From: CAZMVY01 sp964617875
GTDB taxonomy: Bacteria; Planctomycetota; Phycisphaerae; UBA1845; PWPN01
Assembly: GCA_964617875.1 (NCBI GenBank)
Contig: CAZUAI010000033.1
Coordinates: 1-53,261, forward strand
Direction of reading: 5' to 3'
DNA: 53,261 nucleotides
Each line of letters opens with the position of its first letter. Position 1 is the first letter of the stretch. Below, piece after piece: positions 23,844 to 32,334 of the stretch. The notes under the pieces were generated by a model, which was not told where the DNA came from, searched no databases, and worked only from the letters and a program-made list of their open reading frames with translations. The translations under genes and the position numbers were made by a program.

Positions 23844-25076
23844 ATGATGCCGTCAACCTTCGCGACGACGACCGGCACGCCGACCAGCGTCCCTGACGAG
23901 CACGGGCGATTCGGCCCGTTCGGGGGGCAGTACGTCCCTGAGACCCTCATGGAGGCCGTGCGGCAACTCGACACCGAGTACGCCAAGGCCCGCAACGACC
24001 CCGCGTTCTGGGCCGAACTCGACGGCTACCTCAAGGACTACGCCGGCCGCCCCAGTGCCCTCTACTTCGCGCAGCGGCTGACCGAGCGGCTCGGCGGAGC
24101 CAGGATTTATCTCAAGCGCGAAGACCTCAACCACACCGGCGCCCACAAGATCAACAACACGCTGGGGCAGGCCCTGCTCACAAAGCGGATGGGCAAACCG
24201 CGGGTGATCGCCGAAACCGGCGCCGGCCAGCACGGCGTTGCGACGGCGACGGCGGCCGCCGTCTTCGGGCTCGAGTGTACCGTCTACATGGGCTCCGAGG
24301 ACGTGCGACGGCAGAAACTCAACGTCTTTCGCATGGAGCTGCTCGGCACGCACGTCGTCGCCGTCGACAGCGGCCAGAAGACGCTCAAGGACGCGATCAA
24401 CGAGGCCATGCGCGACTGGATGGGCACGGTCGAGCGGACCCACTACATCATCGGCAGCGTGATGGGCCCCCACCCGTTCCCGATGATCGTCCGCGACTTC
24501 CAGTCGGTCATCGGCCGTGAGACGCGCGAGCAGATGCTCGCCCGCGAGGGCCGGTTGCCCGACTGCATCGTGGCGTGCGTCGGCGGCGGAAGCAACGCCG
24601 CGGGGATTTTCGCACCGTTCGTCGGCGACGCGGGCGTGCGGCTCGTGGGCGTCGAGGCCGGCGGGGAGAGCATGGCCCCCGGCCGTCACGCGGCGACGCT
24701 CGCCTGCGGCCGGCCCGGCGTCATCCACGGCATGTACACCTACGTCCTGCAGGACGACGACGGCCAGACGATGCCGGTCCATTCGGTCTCGGCCGGGCTG
24801 GACTACCCCGGCGTCGGCCCCGAGCACTCGTACTGGAAGGACAGCGGGCGTGCGGAATACGTGTCGGTCACCGACCGCGAGGCCCTCGACGCGTTCCAGC
24901 TCCTGTCGGAGACGGAGGGCATCATCCCTGCGCTGGAGAGCGCCCATGCCGTCGCCTACGCGGCGAAACTCGCCCCGACGCTCGGCAAGGACAAGACGAT
25001 CGTGATCAACGTCTCCGGCCGGGGCGACAAGGACTGCGCCGAGGTCGCCCGCCTGCTGGGGCGGCAGATCGGGTGA
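23844..25076 (+). CDS. trpB: Tryptophan synthase beta chain
   Basis: 410 aa, start ATG at 23844 (a second ATG follows directly) behind CGGGAG. Canonical TrpB1: FGPFGGQYVPETLM near the N-terminus, PLP lysine in HTGAHKINN, AETGAGQHGVATATAAA, and phosphate loop GGGSNAAGIF. It condenses indole with serine, normally in a channelled complex with TrpA. trpA does not follow; after the stop come a tRNA on the other strand and a glycosidase gene. It was probably separated from the rest of the pathway, with trpA elsewhere. Confidence 0.96.
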   Translation: MMPSTFATTTGTPTSVPDEHGRFGPFGGQYVPETLMEAVRQLDTEYAKARNDPAFWAELDGYLKDYAGRPSALYFAQRLTERLGGARIYLKREDLNHTGAHKINNTLGQALLTKRMGKPRVIAETGAGQHGVATATAAAVFGLECTVYMGSEDVRRQKLNVFRMELLGTHVVAVDSGQKTLKDAINEAMRDWMGTVERTHYIIGSVMGPHPFPMIVRDFQSVIGRETREQMLAREGRLPDCIVACVGGGSNAAGIFAPFVGDAGVRLVGVEAGGESMAPGRHAATLACGRPGVIHGMYTYVLQDDDGQTMPVHSVSAGLDYPGVGPEHSYWKDSGRAEYVSVTDREALDAFQLLSETEGIIPALESAHAVAYAAKLAPTLGKDKTIVINVSGRGDKDCAEVARLLGRQIG

Positions 25077-25216
25077 GATGCTCGCCGATCGCGGTCTCTC
25101 ACGAGGTCGATGTGGCGTCGGCGAGGGCGGCATGGACGCGCCCGTTCCATGGTTCGAGTTCTTCCAGGAATCTTCAGACGTGCCGCAAGTTGCCGTCAAC
25201 AGCCAACTTGTGTGAT

Positions 25217-25289
25217 TGGGCGATGCAGGGCTCGAACCTGCAACCTCATCCGTGTAAGGGATGCGCTCTGCCAATTGAGCTAATCGCCC
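25217..25289 (-). tRNA. tRNA-Val (anticodon TAC)
   Basis: 73 nt without CCA. The acceptor stem GGGCGAT/ATCGCCC, D-arm AGCTCAATTGGCAGAGC, anticodon loop CTTACAC giving TAC, and T-loop GGTTCGAGCC are all present, with discriminator A. CCA is not encoded. Downstream, 25186-25210 forms a perfect 7-bp hairpin (CAAGTTG/CAACTTG) without a T run, perhaps a 3' end or processing signal. Confidence 0.95.
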
Positions 25290-25312
25290 GCAGCGACGGC
25301 CGCAACGCAGGC

Positions 25313-25341
25313 AGTATACACCCCGGACGGGTGGTTTTCAC
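25313..25341 (-). promoter_or_regulatory. Promoter of tRNA-Val
   Basis: The minus strand has -10 TATACT (25313-25318) and -35 GTGAAA (25336-25341) with a 17-bp spacer, about 24 bp upstream of the mature 5' end. Confidence 0.5.
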
Positions 25342-25479
25342 GTGGTTCACTTGCGGGCTGAGGCGGCCGGGCTATGCTATCCGCCGGTCAGCGCGATTCG
25401 GAGGGCAGGCAAGAGGCCTGCACCACAATCGGTTGCGACCGTGCCGCCCTACGGCGATTCTTCAGAAGGGATGGATCGT

Positions 25480-28400
25480 ATGCGAATCGACGAACGTTGC
25501 GTGTCAGTCGCGATGCTGTTCTGGATCGGCGGGTTGTTCTGCGGTTGGGCGGGAGCGGCGTTTGCGGCAGATGCGGCGGGCCCGCCGTGCGAACTACGGT
25601 GCGAGTACCGGCCGAACCCCCTGGGAATCGACATCCCCAATCCCCAGCTCTCCTGGCAAGTCAACGACCTGCGCCGCGGAGCCCGGCAGACGGCGTACCA
25701 GATCCTCGTCTGCGAGGACCCGCAGTCGCTGGCGTCCCGCCGTGGGCTGGCATGGGACACCGGCAAGGTCCTGTCGGACGAATCGGCCCATGTGATGTAC
25801 GCCGGGCGACCGCTCCAGTCCGGCAAGACGTACTACTGGTCCGTCCGCACGTGGGACGCCGACGGCAAGGAATCGCCGTGGTCCGAGCCGGCGTCGTGGG
25901 AGATGGGCCTGCTTCGTCCGGGCGACTGGAAGGCGCAGTGGATCACGGCCCCGGAGCCGGAAAACCGCGACATGCCCGAGATGCGCGGCCAATGGATCTG
26001 GCATCCGACGGCGAACGGCGCCAAGGCGAAGGCGTTCTTCCGGGCGACGTTCGAGGTGCCGGCCGACGGCAAGGTCGCCGCGGCCACGATCCTCGCAACG
26101 GCGGACGACAGCTATGTGCTGCACGTCAACGGAACGAAGCTCGGCGAGGGCAGCAGCTTCAAGAAGCTGGGCGAACATGACGGGACGACGATCGTGCGCC
26201 CCGGGCGCAACGTGATTGCCGTCGAGGCGACGAACGCGGAAGGCCCCTGCGGCCTGATCGTGGGCCTGAAGGTGCGTCTCGCCCGCGGCAAGGCGATCGA
26301 GGTGCACTCGGGCGCCGACTGGCGCGTGACGGACAAGGCCGAAGGCGACTGGACGCAGGCGGACTACGACGACTCGACGTGGGCCAGGCCGGCGACGCTC
26401 GGCGAGTTCGGCTGCCAGCCCTGGGGCAAGGCCGAGCCGCCGAAACACCCGCTGCGGTCGCTGTACATGCGGAAGGAGATCACGCTCAGGGAAGCCCCCA
26501 TCCGCGCGCGGGCGTACGTGAGTGGGCTCGGGTGCTACGAGATGACGATCAACTCGACACGCGTGAGCGACGACGTGTTCGCGCCCGGCTGGACGCGATA
26601 CACCCGGCGCGTCCAGTACCAGACGTACGACGTCACCGACCTGCTGGACGAGGGGCCGAACGTCGTCGGCGCCGTTCTGGGCAACGCATGGTGGTCCGGC
26701 GGGCTCGGCTGGAACGAGATCTCGTCGTTCGCGACGGGCAACCTGCGGTTCCTGATGCAGCTCATGGTCGAGTACCCGGACGGCACGCGGGAGACGTTCG
26801 GCACGGACGAGACATGGAAGGCCCACCCGTCGCCGATCACGCGGGACAGCTTCTACCACGGCGAAACGTACGATGCCCGGCTCGAGATGCCGCTGTGGGA
26901 CTACCCGGAAGACTTCGACGATTCGCAATGGGTCTCCGCCGTCGTCGCCTCGGACGAGTCGCGTGAGCACCTCGTCGCCGACCGGTGCGAACCGATCCGC
27001 GTCACGGAGGAAATCGCGCCGGTGGACATCAGCAGCCCGAAACCCGGCGTCTATGTGTTCGACTTCGGCCAGAACGCCGCCGGGTGGGCGCGGCTGCGGG
27101 TCTCCGGCCCGGCCGGCACGAAGGTCACGATCCGGTTCGCCGAGATCCTCAACCGCGACGGCACGATCTATCGCGACAACTACCGCTCCGCCAGGGCCAC
27201 CGACGAATACATTCTCTGCGGCAGGGACGACGAGGAGTGGGAGCCCCGATTCACGTACCGCGGCTTTCGCTATGCGGAGATCACGGGCTACCCCGGCGTG
27301 CCGACGCGCGACTCGCTCACGATGTGCGTCCTGCACTCCGCGCCGCCGTTCGCCGGGTCGTTCGCATGCTCGAACGACCTGCTGAACCGGCTCTGGCGGA
27401 ACATCCGGTGGGGCCAGCGGTCGAACATGCACAGCGTGCCGACCGATTGCCCGCAGCGCGACGAGCGACTCGGCTGGATGGGCGATGCGCAGACGTTCTC
27501 GCCGACGGCCTGCTGGAACATGGACATGGTCAGCTTCTGGTCGAAGTGGATGCGCGACATCGTGGACTCGCAGGGCGAGGACGGGCACGTGACCGACGTG
27601 TCACCGGTGGCCGTCGTCACGGGGCCCGCGGCGCCGGGCTGGGGCGACGCCGTCGTCGTTATCCCGTGGACGGTCTACCAGTTCTACGGCGACACGCGGA
27701 TCATCCAGGAGAACTACGACGGGATGAAGAAGTGGATCGAGTACATGCGCCGGAACGCCCCGGACGACCTGTACGAGCGCGAGGGCTACGGCGACTGGGT
27801 GGCGGTCGTGGAGTCGCCGAAGAAGCCGATCGGGGCGGCGTATTATTACTACTCGACGAAGCTCTTCTCGCGGATGGCGGCGGCGATCGGCCGGGCCGAC
27901 AACGCGAAGCAATACGGCGAACTCGCCGACCGGATCGCGAAGGCGTTCAACACGAAGTACCTCGACACGGCGACGAACTGGTACCCCGGCAAGACACAAA
28001 CGGCGAACATCCTGCCGCTGTGGTTCGGCATCACGCCGGCGGACCGGCAGGACGCCGTACTGAAGAACATCGTGGACGACATCCGACAGCGCGGCGGGCA
28101 CCTTTCGACGGGCTTTCTCGGCACGGCGTACCTGATGCCGCTGCTGGCGAGCCGCGGATACGGGGACGTCGCGTACGAAATCGCGACGAAGACGGACTAC
28201 CCGTCGTGGGGCTACATGATCGAGAACGGCGCGACGACGATCTGGGAGCTGTGGGACAGCGACAAGAAGGGCCCGGAGATGAACTCGCGGAACCACTTCG
28301 CGCTCGGCGCGTGCGGGCAGTGGCTCTACGAGGCGCTCGGCGGCATCAACATCGACCCGGCGCAGCCGGGCTTCAAGCGGATCATCATCCGCCCGCAGCC

Positions 28401-28704
28401 GGCCGAAGGGCTCGAGTTCGCCCGGGCCGAGTACCCGTCGCCGTACGGCCGCGTTCGCAGCGCGTGGCGAAAGGACGGCGACAAGCTGTTCCTCGACGTG
28501 ACGATCCCCGCGAACACGACGGCCCGCGTACACGTCCCGACGCTCGGCAAGGCATCGGCGACGATCCAGGAGGGCGGCAAGCCCGTCGCCAGGGCGGGCG
28601 CCGCCGCCGAGACGGTCGCCGGACTGAAGTTCGTGGAGATGACGCCGTCGGCCGCGGTCTTCGATGCGGTTGCGGGCGAGTATCACTTTGCGGTCGCCCG
28701 GTGA
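25480..28704 (+). CDS. Secreted alpha-L-rhamnosidase (GH78)
   Basis: 1074 aa from the ATG at 25480, the best-spaced start behind AGAAGGG; an ATG at 25471 is too close. A signal peptide ends near AAFAA. Beta-sandwich domains follow (fibronectin III-like about 35-140; a rhamnosidase N-terminal domain with ISGLGCYE-like YVSGLGCYEMTINS). A GH78 (alpha/alpha)6 catalytic region carries the signature CPQRDERLGWMGDAQ with the probable general acid E662. WELWDS and NHFALGACGQWLYE near the end are also typical. It removes terminal rhamnose from plant or algal glycosides and polysaccharides. It lies alone, without a transporter. Confidence 0.93.
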   Translation: MRIDERCVSVAMLFWIGGLFCGWAGAAFAADAAGPPCELRCEYRPNPLGIDIPNPQLSWQVNDLRRGARQTAYQILVCEDPQSLASRRGLAWDTGKVLSDESAHVMYAGRPLQSGKTYYWSVRTWDADGKESPWSEPASWEMGLLRPGDWKAQWITAPEPENRDMPEMRGQWIWHPTANGAKAKAFFRATFEVPADGKVAAATILATADDSYVLHVNGTKLGEGSSFKKLGEHDGTTIVRPGRNVIAVEATNAEGPCGLIVGLKVRLARGKAIEVHSGADWRVTDKAEGDWTQADYDDSTWARPATLGEFGCQPWGKAEPPKHPLRSLYMRKEITLREAPIRARAYVSGLGCYEMTINSTRVSDDVFAPGWTRYTRRVQYQTYDVTDLLDEGPNVVGAVLGNAWWSGGLGWNEISSFATGNLRFLMQLMVEYPDGTRETFGTDETWKAHPSPITRDSFYHGETYDARLEMPLWDYPEDFDDSQWVSAVVASDESREHLVADRCEPIRVTEEIAPVDISSPKPGVYVFDFGQNAAGWARLRVSGPAGTKVTIRFAEILNRDGTIYRDNYRSARATDEYILCGRDDEEWEPRFTYRGFRYAEITGYPGVPTRDSLTMCVLHSAPPFAGSFACSNDLLNRLWRNIRWGQRSNMHSVPTDCPQRDERLGWMGDAQTFSPTACWNMDMVSFWSKWMRDIVDSQGEDGHVTDVSPVAVVTGPAAPGWGDAVVVIPWTVYQFYGDTRIIQENYDGMKKWIEYMRRNAPDDLYEREGYGDWVAVVESPKKPIGAAYYYYSTKLFSRMAAAIGRADNAKQYGELADRIAKAFNTKYLDTATNWYPGKTQTANILPLWFGITPADRQDAVLKNIVDDIRQRGGHLSTGFLGTAYLMPLLASRGYGDVAYEIATKTDYPSWGYMIENGATTIWELWDSDKKGPEMNSRNHFALGACGQWLYEALGGINIDPAQPGFKRIIIRPQPAEGLEFARAEYPSPYGRVRSAWRKDGDKLFLDVTIPANTTARVHVPTLGKASATIQEGGKPVARAGAAAETVAGLKFVEMTPSAAVFDAVAGEYHFAVAR

Positions 28705-28748
28705 CTCGGTCGCCCGGTGACTCGGTGGCTCGGTGCCCTGGTAACCCC
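28693..28748 (+). repeat. Degenerate 8-bp tandem repeat across a stop codon
   Basis: GTCGCCCG-GTGACTCG occurs twice in a row (28693-28708 and 28709-28724), then GTGGCTCG, GTGCCCTG and GTAACCCC follow in the same 8-bp register. The first copies cover the last codons and the TGA of the rhamnosidase gene. This fits slippage or a simple-sequence intergenic repeat. Confidence 0.7.
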
Positions 28749-28851
28749 GTAGTGCGGATCGCGTAAGAGAGGCGACGGGCAAGCGAATCTCATCCGCCGC
28801 GAATGCACGCGGCTCCCGGGAACCGCCCACCCGACCGGTCAGGTCGGCCCG

Positions 28852-29646
28852 TCAGACCTCGGCCTCTCGCTGGAGGTCCGGCTGGCGGCGGTGGAGTTGG
28901 TGGCGGAGGCGGTTCAGGATGGAGGAGTGCATCTGGCTGACGCGGCTTTCGGAGAGATCGAGCGTCGCCCCGATCTCCTTCATGGTCATCTCTTCGTAGT
29001 AGTAGAGGATGAGGATCAGCCGTTCGACCCGCGTGAGGCCGCGCGTCACGAGGTCGCGGAGGTCGCGCCGCTGAATCTCGGTGATGGGGTCGCAGCCGCG
29101 GCGATCCTCGAGCACATCCAGCTCGCACACGTCCTTGCTCGAGTCGGTCTCGTAGAACCGCCGGCTCAGCGAAACGAGCGAGACCGCCGTCGCGTCGCGG
29201 AGGAGCTTGTCGAACTCTTCGCGGCTGACGCCGAGGCGGTGCGCCACCTCGTCGTCCGTGGGGAGGCGCCCCAGTTGCGATTCGAGGGCCTTGGTCGCAT
29301 TCTCGAGCTTGTGGGCCCGGCTTCGCACGAGCCGCGGGACCCAGTCCATCGTGCGCAGCTCGTCGAGGATGGCGCCGCGGATCCGCGGGGAGCAGTACGT
29401 CTCAAACTTGACGCCGCGCTCGAGGTCGAAGGCCTCGATTGCATCGATCATGCCGAAAATGCCAGCGGACATGAGGTCATTGACGTCGACTTCGTCCGGC
29501 AGCTTGGCAGCGATCCGCTCCGCCGTGTACTTGACAAGCGGGAGGTACGCCTCCATCAACTCGTTGCGGAGGGTCGGTGACTTGCTCGACTTGTATTCCC
29601 GCCAAAGGCATTCGACGTCCCGCACTTCCCTGGCTGTCTGAAGCAT
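28852..29646 (-). CDS. fliA: Flagellar sigma factor FliA (sigma28)
   Basis: 264 aa, ATG behind GGAGGAG. Sigma70-family protein of the FliA/WhiG class, lacking region 1: region 2 (YTAERIAAKLPDEVDVNDL, GIFGMIDAIEAFDLERG), region 3 (VPRLVRSRAHKLENATKALE), and region 4 HTH (ERLILILYYYEEMTMKEIG, LDLSESRVSQMHSSIL). It directs RNA polymerase to late flagellar and chemotaxis promoters. It is the last gene of the minus-strand flagellar cluster, so its level follows hook-basal-body expression. No anti-sigma FlgM was found in the window. Confidence 0.95.
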   Translation of the reverse strand: MLQTAREVRDVECLWREYKSSKSPTLRNELMEAYLPLVKYTAERIAAKLPDEVDVNDLMSAGIFGMIDAIEAFDLERGVKFETYCSPRIRGAILDELRTMDWVPRLVRSRAHKLENATKALESQLGRLPTDDEVAHRLGVSREEFDKLLRDATAVSLVSLSRRFYETDSSKDVCELDVLEDRRGCDPITEIQRRDLRDLVTRGLTRVERLILILYYYEEMTMKEIGATLDLSESRVSQMHSSILNRLRHQLHRRQPDLQREAEV

Positions 29647-29693
29647 CTCGCTCCTCCGTCAGTTGCCCGAAAACGGACCGCTCCAAACCCGGA

Positions 29694-29993
29694 TCATGCG
29701 CCACCTGCCCCCGCCGTCGCCTTCTCGGCCGCCGGGTCCTTCGCCGGTGCCGACGGCACCGCAGGCCCCTCCGACACGGGGTCGCCAAACAACTCCTGGC
29801 GACGGCGAATCGCATACTCGTCCACGACCCGCTGTCCCACGTACCCCAGCACACTGCCGAGCAGGAAGAACGCCACCATGGCCCACAGGCCGCGCGAGAG
29901 CGTCGTCGCCGCGGGATTGCCGACCCACAACCCGGCGAAGATCGTCACGGCAAACGCGAAGAGCCCGAAACAAGCCCCACTCACCCGTGCCAT
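29694..29993 (-). CDS. Small two-helix membrane protein in the flagellar cluster
   Basis: 99 aa. Two membrane helices (FGLFAFAVTIFAGLWVG and ALSRG-LWAMVAFFLLGSVLGYVG region, residues about 8-50) precede a charged segment (DEYAIRRRQELFG) and an Ala/Pro-rich tail. No family is recognised. It lies between flhG and fliA, 47 nt upstream of fliA, in the same direction, and is probably co-transcribed with it. A structural or regulatory role with the flagellum is only suggested by position. Confidence 0.65.
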   Translation of the reverse strand: MARVSGACFGLFAFAVTIFAGLWVGNPAATTLSRGLWAMVAFFLLGSVLGYVGQRVVDEYAIRRRQELFGDPVSEGPAVPSAPAKDPAAEKATAGAGGA

Positions 29994-30033
29994 AGGAATC
30001 GCTGACCTGCTCGCCTGTTCTCACGCAACCTTA

Positions 30034-30061
30034 CTAGCGGCGGTGTGAGTGTCGGTGTTTA
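30034..30061 (-). promoter_or_regulatory. Candidate sigma28 promoter before the small membrane protein and fliA
   Basis: The minus strand has TAAA (30058-30061), a 16-bp spacer and GCCGCTAG (30034-30041), against the consensus TAAA-N15-GCCGATAA. It lies in the 236-nt gap after flhG. If real, fliA would be autoregulated. The rest of the gap holds nothing recognised. Confidence 0.3.
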
Positions 30062-30229
30062 GTGAAAAACCGCCCCACCGGCCCATGCCGCGCGACCCGC
30101 CGGACCACATATTCGGACGCTCCCGGAACCGGTGCCCCGCCGCGAAACGGATACCGGACGTTTCATCGAACACCCTCGTCCACGCGGCCGAGCCCCGCGC
30201 CGCAACCTCCGGAGGGGCCGCAGCCCACA

Positions 30230-31111
30230 TCAGAGAAAGAGGTCCGCGACCCGCCGCAACAGGCCCCCACCGGTGACCGGGAGGCCCTGCTCCCGCGCCA
30301 GCTTGTCGGCCACCGCCGTCAGGCATCGGCCGGCCGCCGAACCCGCCTGGCCCAGAAGCACCGGCCGCCGCTGCCGAACGGCGAGGGTCACCGCCTCGTC
30401 CTGCAGCACATACCCCAGATCCGCCAGGGGAAACCGGAGAAACCGGGCCGCCACGCCCGCAATACGGTCAAAGACCATCCGGGCCTCACCCCGGCTGGCT
30501 ACCTGATTGACGACCAGGCCGATCGTCCGATCGGTGTCGTGCCGGCTGAGCATCTTGATCATGGCGTAGGCATCGGTCATGGCCGTCGGCTCCGGCGTCG
30601 TGACGACCACGACGATCTCGGCGGCCAAGCCGAAGGCCAGGACGCCCCGCGAGATGCCCGCCCCGCAGTCCAGCATGATGACGTTGTAGTGACCGCGAAG
30701 GGAATCCAGGTCGTGCAGAAGGCGGTGCCGCTCGAACTCCGACAGGTCCGCAAGACCGCTCAGGCCCGACCCGCCCGCGAGCAGATCGATCCCGCCCGGC
30801 GCGGGGACGATCGCCCCGCCGACGTCGCGGCCGCCGCGGAGCACGTGCCACCAGTTCATCCGCGCGTTCACGCCGAGGAGGACGTCAGCGTTCGCCAGGC
30901 CCATGTCCATATCGACCAGCAGCACCCGCAGCCCGCGCGCGGCCAGCGCAATGGCCGCATTGACGGCCACGTTCGTCTTGCCGACGCCACCCTTCCCGCT
31001 CGTCACGGAGATGAGTCTTGCCGGCTCCGCCGCCAGCCCCCTGGCGCGGACCAGCCGGCGCAGCTTGCTCGCCTGATCGTTCCAGCCATCCTGTGAACTC
31101 AAGGCCGTCAC
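30230..31111 (-). CDS. flhG: MinD-like ATPase FlhG (flagellar number regulator)
   Basis: 293 aa from a GTG at 31111 that overlaps the flhF stop (GTGA). The start is supported because it retains the N-terminal DQASKLRRLV motif, the conserved FlhG segment that stimulates the FlhF GTPase. A deviant Walker A, SVTSGKGGVGKTNVAVN, is followed by LLVDMDMGLANADVLLG and YNVIMLDCGAGI. FlhG limits flagellar number and works with FlhF at the cell pole. Co-translation with flhF fits a matched supply. Confidence 0.92.
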   Translation of the reverse strand: MTALSSQDGWNDQASKLRRLVRARGLAAEPARLISVTSGKGGVGKTNVAVNAAIALAARGLRVLLVDMDMGLANADVLLGVNARMNWWHVLRGGRDVGGAIVPAPGGIDLLAGGSGLSGLADLSEFERHRLLHDLDSLRGHYNVIMLDCGAGISRGVLAFGLAAEIVVVVTTPEPTAMTDAYAMIKMLSRHDTDRTIGLVVNQVASRGEARMVFDRIAGVAARFLRFPLADLGYVLQDEAVTLAVRQRRPVLLGQAGSAAGRCLTAVADKLAREQGLPVTGGGLLRRVADLFL

Positions 31112-32334
31112 GGCCCGTCTCCACGCAGTCCCGCGTCCCCGGCCTGCGCCCGCCGGCCCGGCCCCAGGATCAACTCCGCGACCCGGCGGGCCCGACCGAC
31201 CTCGATGTCGTCGGGGACGTCCTGCCCCGTCGTCAGATACGACAGCTTCTTGTCGAAACGCCGCAGCACGTTCAGCAGCACGCCGAAGCCGACGGCCTCG
31301 TCGAGCTTCGTGAATACCACGCGGTCGGCCCCCACGCGCCCGAACCGCTCGACGGCCTGAACGAGAAAGGCCTCGGTGCAGTTGGACGCCAGGACGAGGT
31401 GCGTCTCGTCGGCCTTCGCCACGTCCAGAAACTGCCGGAGCTGCTCCATCCGCATGGCGTCGTTCTGGCCCCGGCCGGCCGTGTCGATCAGGATGATATC
31501 GCAGTCGTTCAGCCGCTCGAGCGCCGCGGACAGCTCCGCGGGCGTCATCACCACTTCGAGCGGCACCTGGATGATGTCCGCGTAGGTCTTGAGCTGATCG
31601 ACGGCGGCAATCCGGTACGTGTCGATCGTCACGAGCCCGACACGCCGCCCCTCGCGCAGCTTGAAGTGGGCGGCGAGCTTGGCAATCGTCGTCGTCTTCC
31701 CCACGCCGGTCGGGCCGATCATCGCCACGATCCGGGGCCGCGCCCCGCGTTTCGCCACGATCGGGCCGGCCTCCGGCACCATCGCGGCGATGTAGTCGCA
31801 CAACTCGCGGCGGACGACCTCGCGGTCGGACAACGCCTCGCCGGGGTGCCTGCGGCCGACACGCTCCACGAGGTCGCGGGCCATCTCGTCCGCCACACTG
31901 GCCTCGACGAGCGCGAGGTAATCGTCCATCAGTGCCGACGGCACGGCCGGCGCCCTCGCCGCACGCGACTCGCGAAGAACGACTTCGACCATCGACCGGA
32001 TCTGCGCGATCTCATCTTTCACGCCCGGAAGCGTATGTTGCGCGGGAGCCTGCGGCGTTCCAACCGACCCGAGCTGCAAGGCGGTTCCCTCCGCCTGGTC
32101 AACGCCACCCCGGACAGTCTTCGGGGGTCTGATCATACCGCGGGTCGGTGCCGAACGCAAGACATTCCCGTCGCGTGTCGCCGTGATTTCAACGACCGTC
32201 CGCCCGCCAAAGCCGATCAGCCCCCCCCGCCTGAAGGTGCGCGTGTGGAGAATGACCGCCTCGCGGCCCATGTCGCGCTTCACTTTGGCGAGCGCTTCCG
32301 ACATCGAATTACCCTGAAATGTTCGCAAATTCAT
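31108..32334 (-). CDS. flhF: SRP-type GTPase FlhF
   Basis: 408 aa. The N-terminus MNLRTFQGNSMSEALAKVKR is typical of FlhF and fixes the start, although it makes the gene overlap flhA by 26 nt. A linker follows, then an NG domain: GPTGVGKTTTIAKLA (G1), DTYRIAAVDQLK, ILIDTAGRG (G3) and TKLDEAVGFG (G4/G5). FlhF places the flagellum at the pole and helps recruit the first basal-body parts. It ends with a GTGA coupling to flhG. Confidence 0.94.
   Translation of the reverse strand: MNLRTFQGNSMSEALAKVKRDMGREAVILHTRTFRRGGLIGFGGRTVVEITATRDGNVLRSAPTRGMIRPPKTVRGGVDQAEGTALQLGSVGTPQAPAQHTLPGVKDEIAQIRSMVEVVLRESRAARAPAVPSALMDDYLALVEASVADEMARDLVERVGRRHPGEALSDREVVRRELCDYIAAMVPEAGPIVAKRGARPRIVAMIGPTGVGKTTTIAKLAAHFKLREGRRVGLVTIDTYRIAAVDQLKTYADIIQVPLEVVMTPAELSAALERLNDCDIILIDTAGRGQNDAMRMEQLRQFLDVAKADETHLVLASNCTEAFLVQAVERFGRVGADRVVFTKLDEAVGFGVLLNVLRRFDKKLSYLTTGQDVPDDIEVGRARRVAELILGPGRRAQAGDAGLRGDGP

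Noticed and set aside
21100..25289. Integrated element bounded by the recombinase gene and tRNA-Val
   Set aside because: The genes between are housekeeping (murJ, trpB), and no repeat of the tRNA 3' end was seen near the recombinase.
28693..28748. CRISPR-like repeat
   Set aside because: The unit is 8 bp with no spacers and no cas genes. It is a simple tandem repeat.
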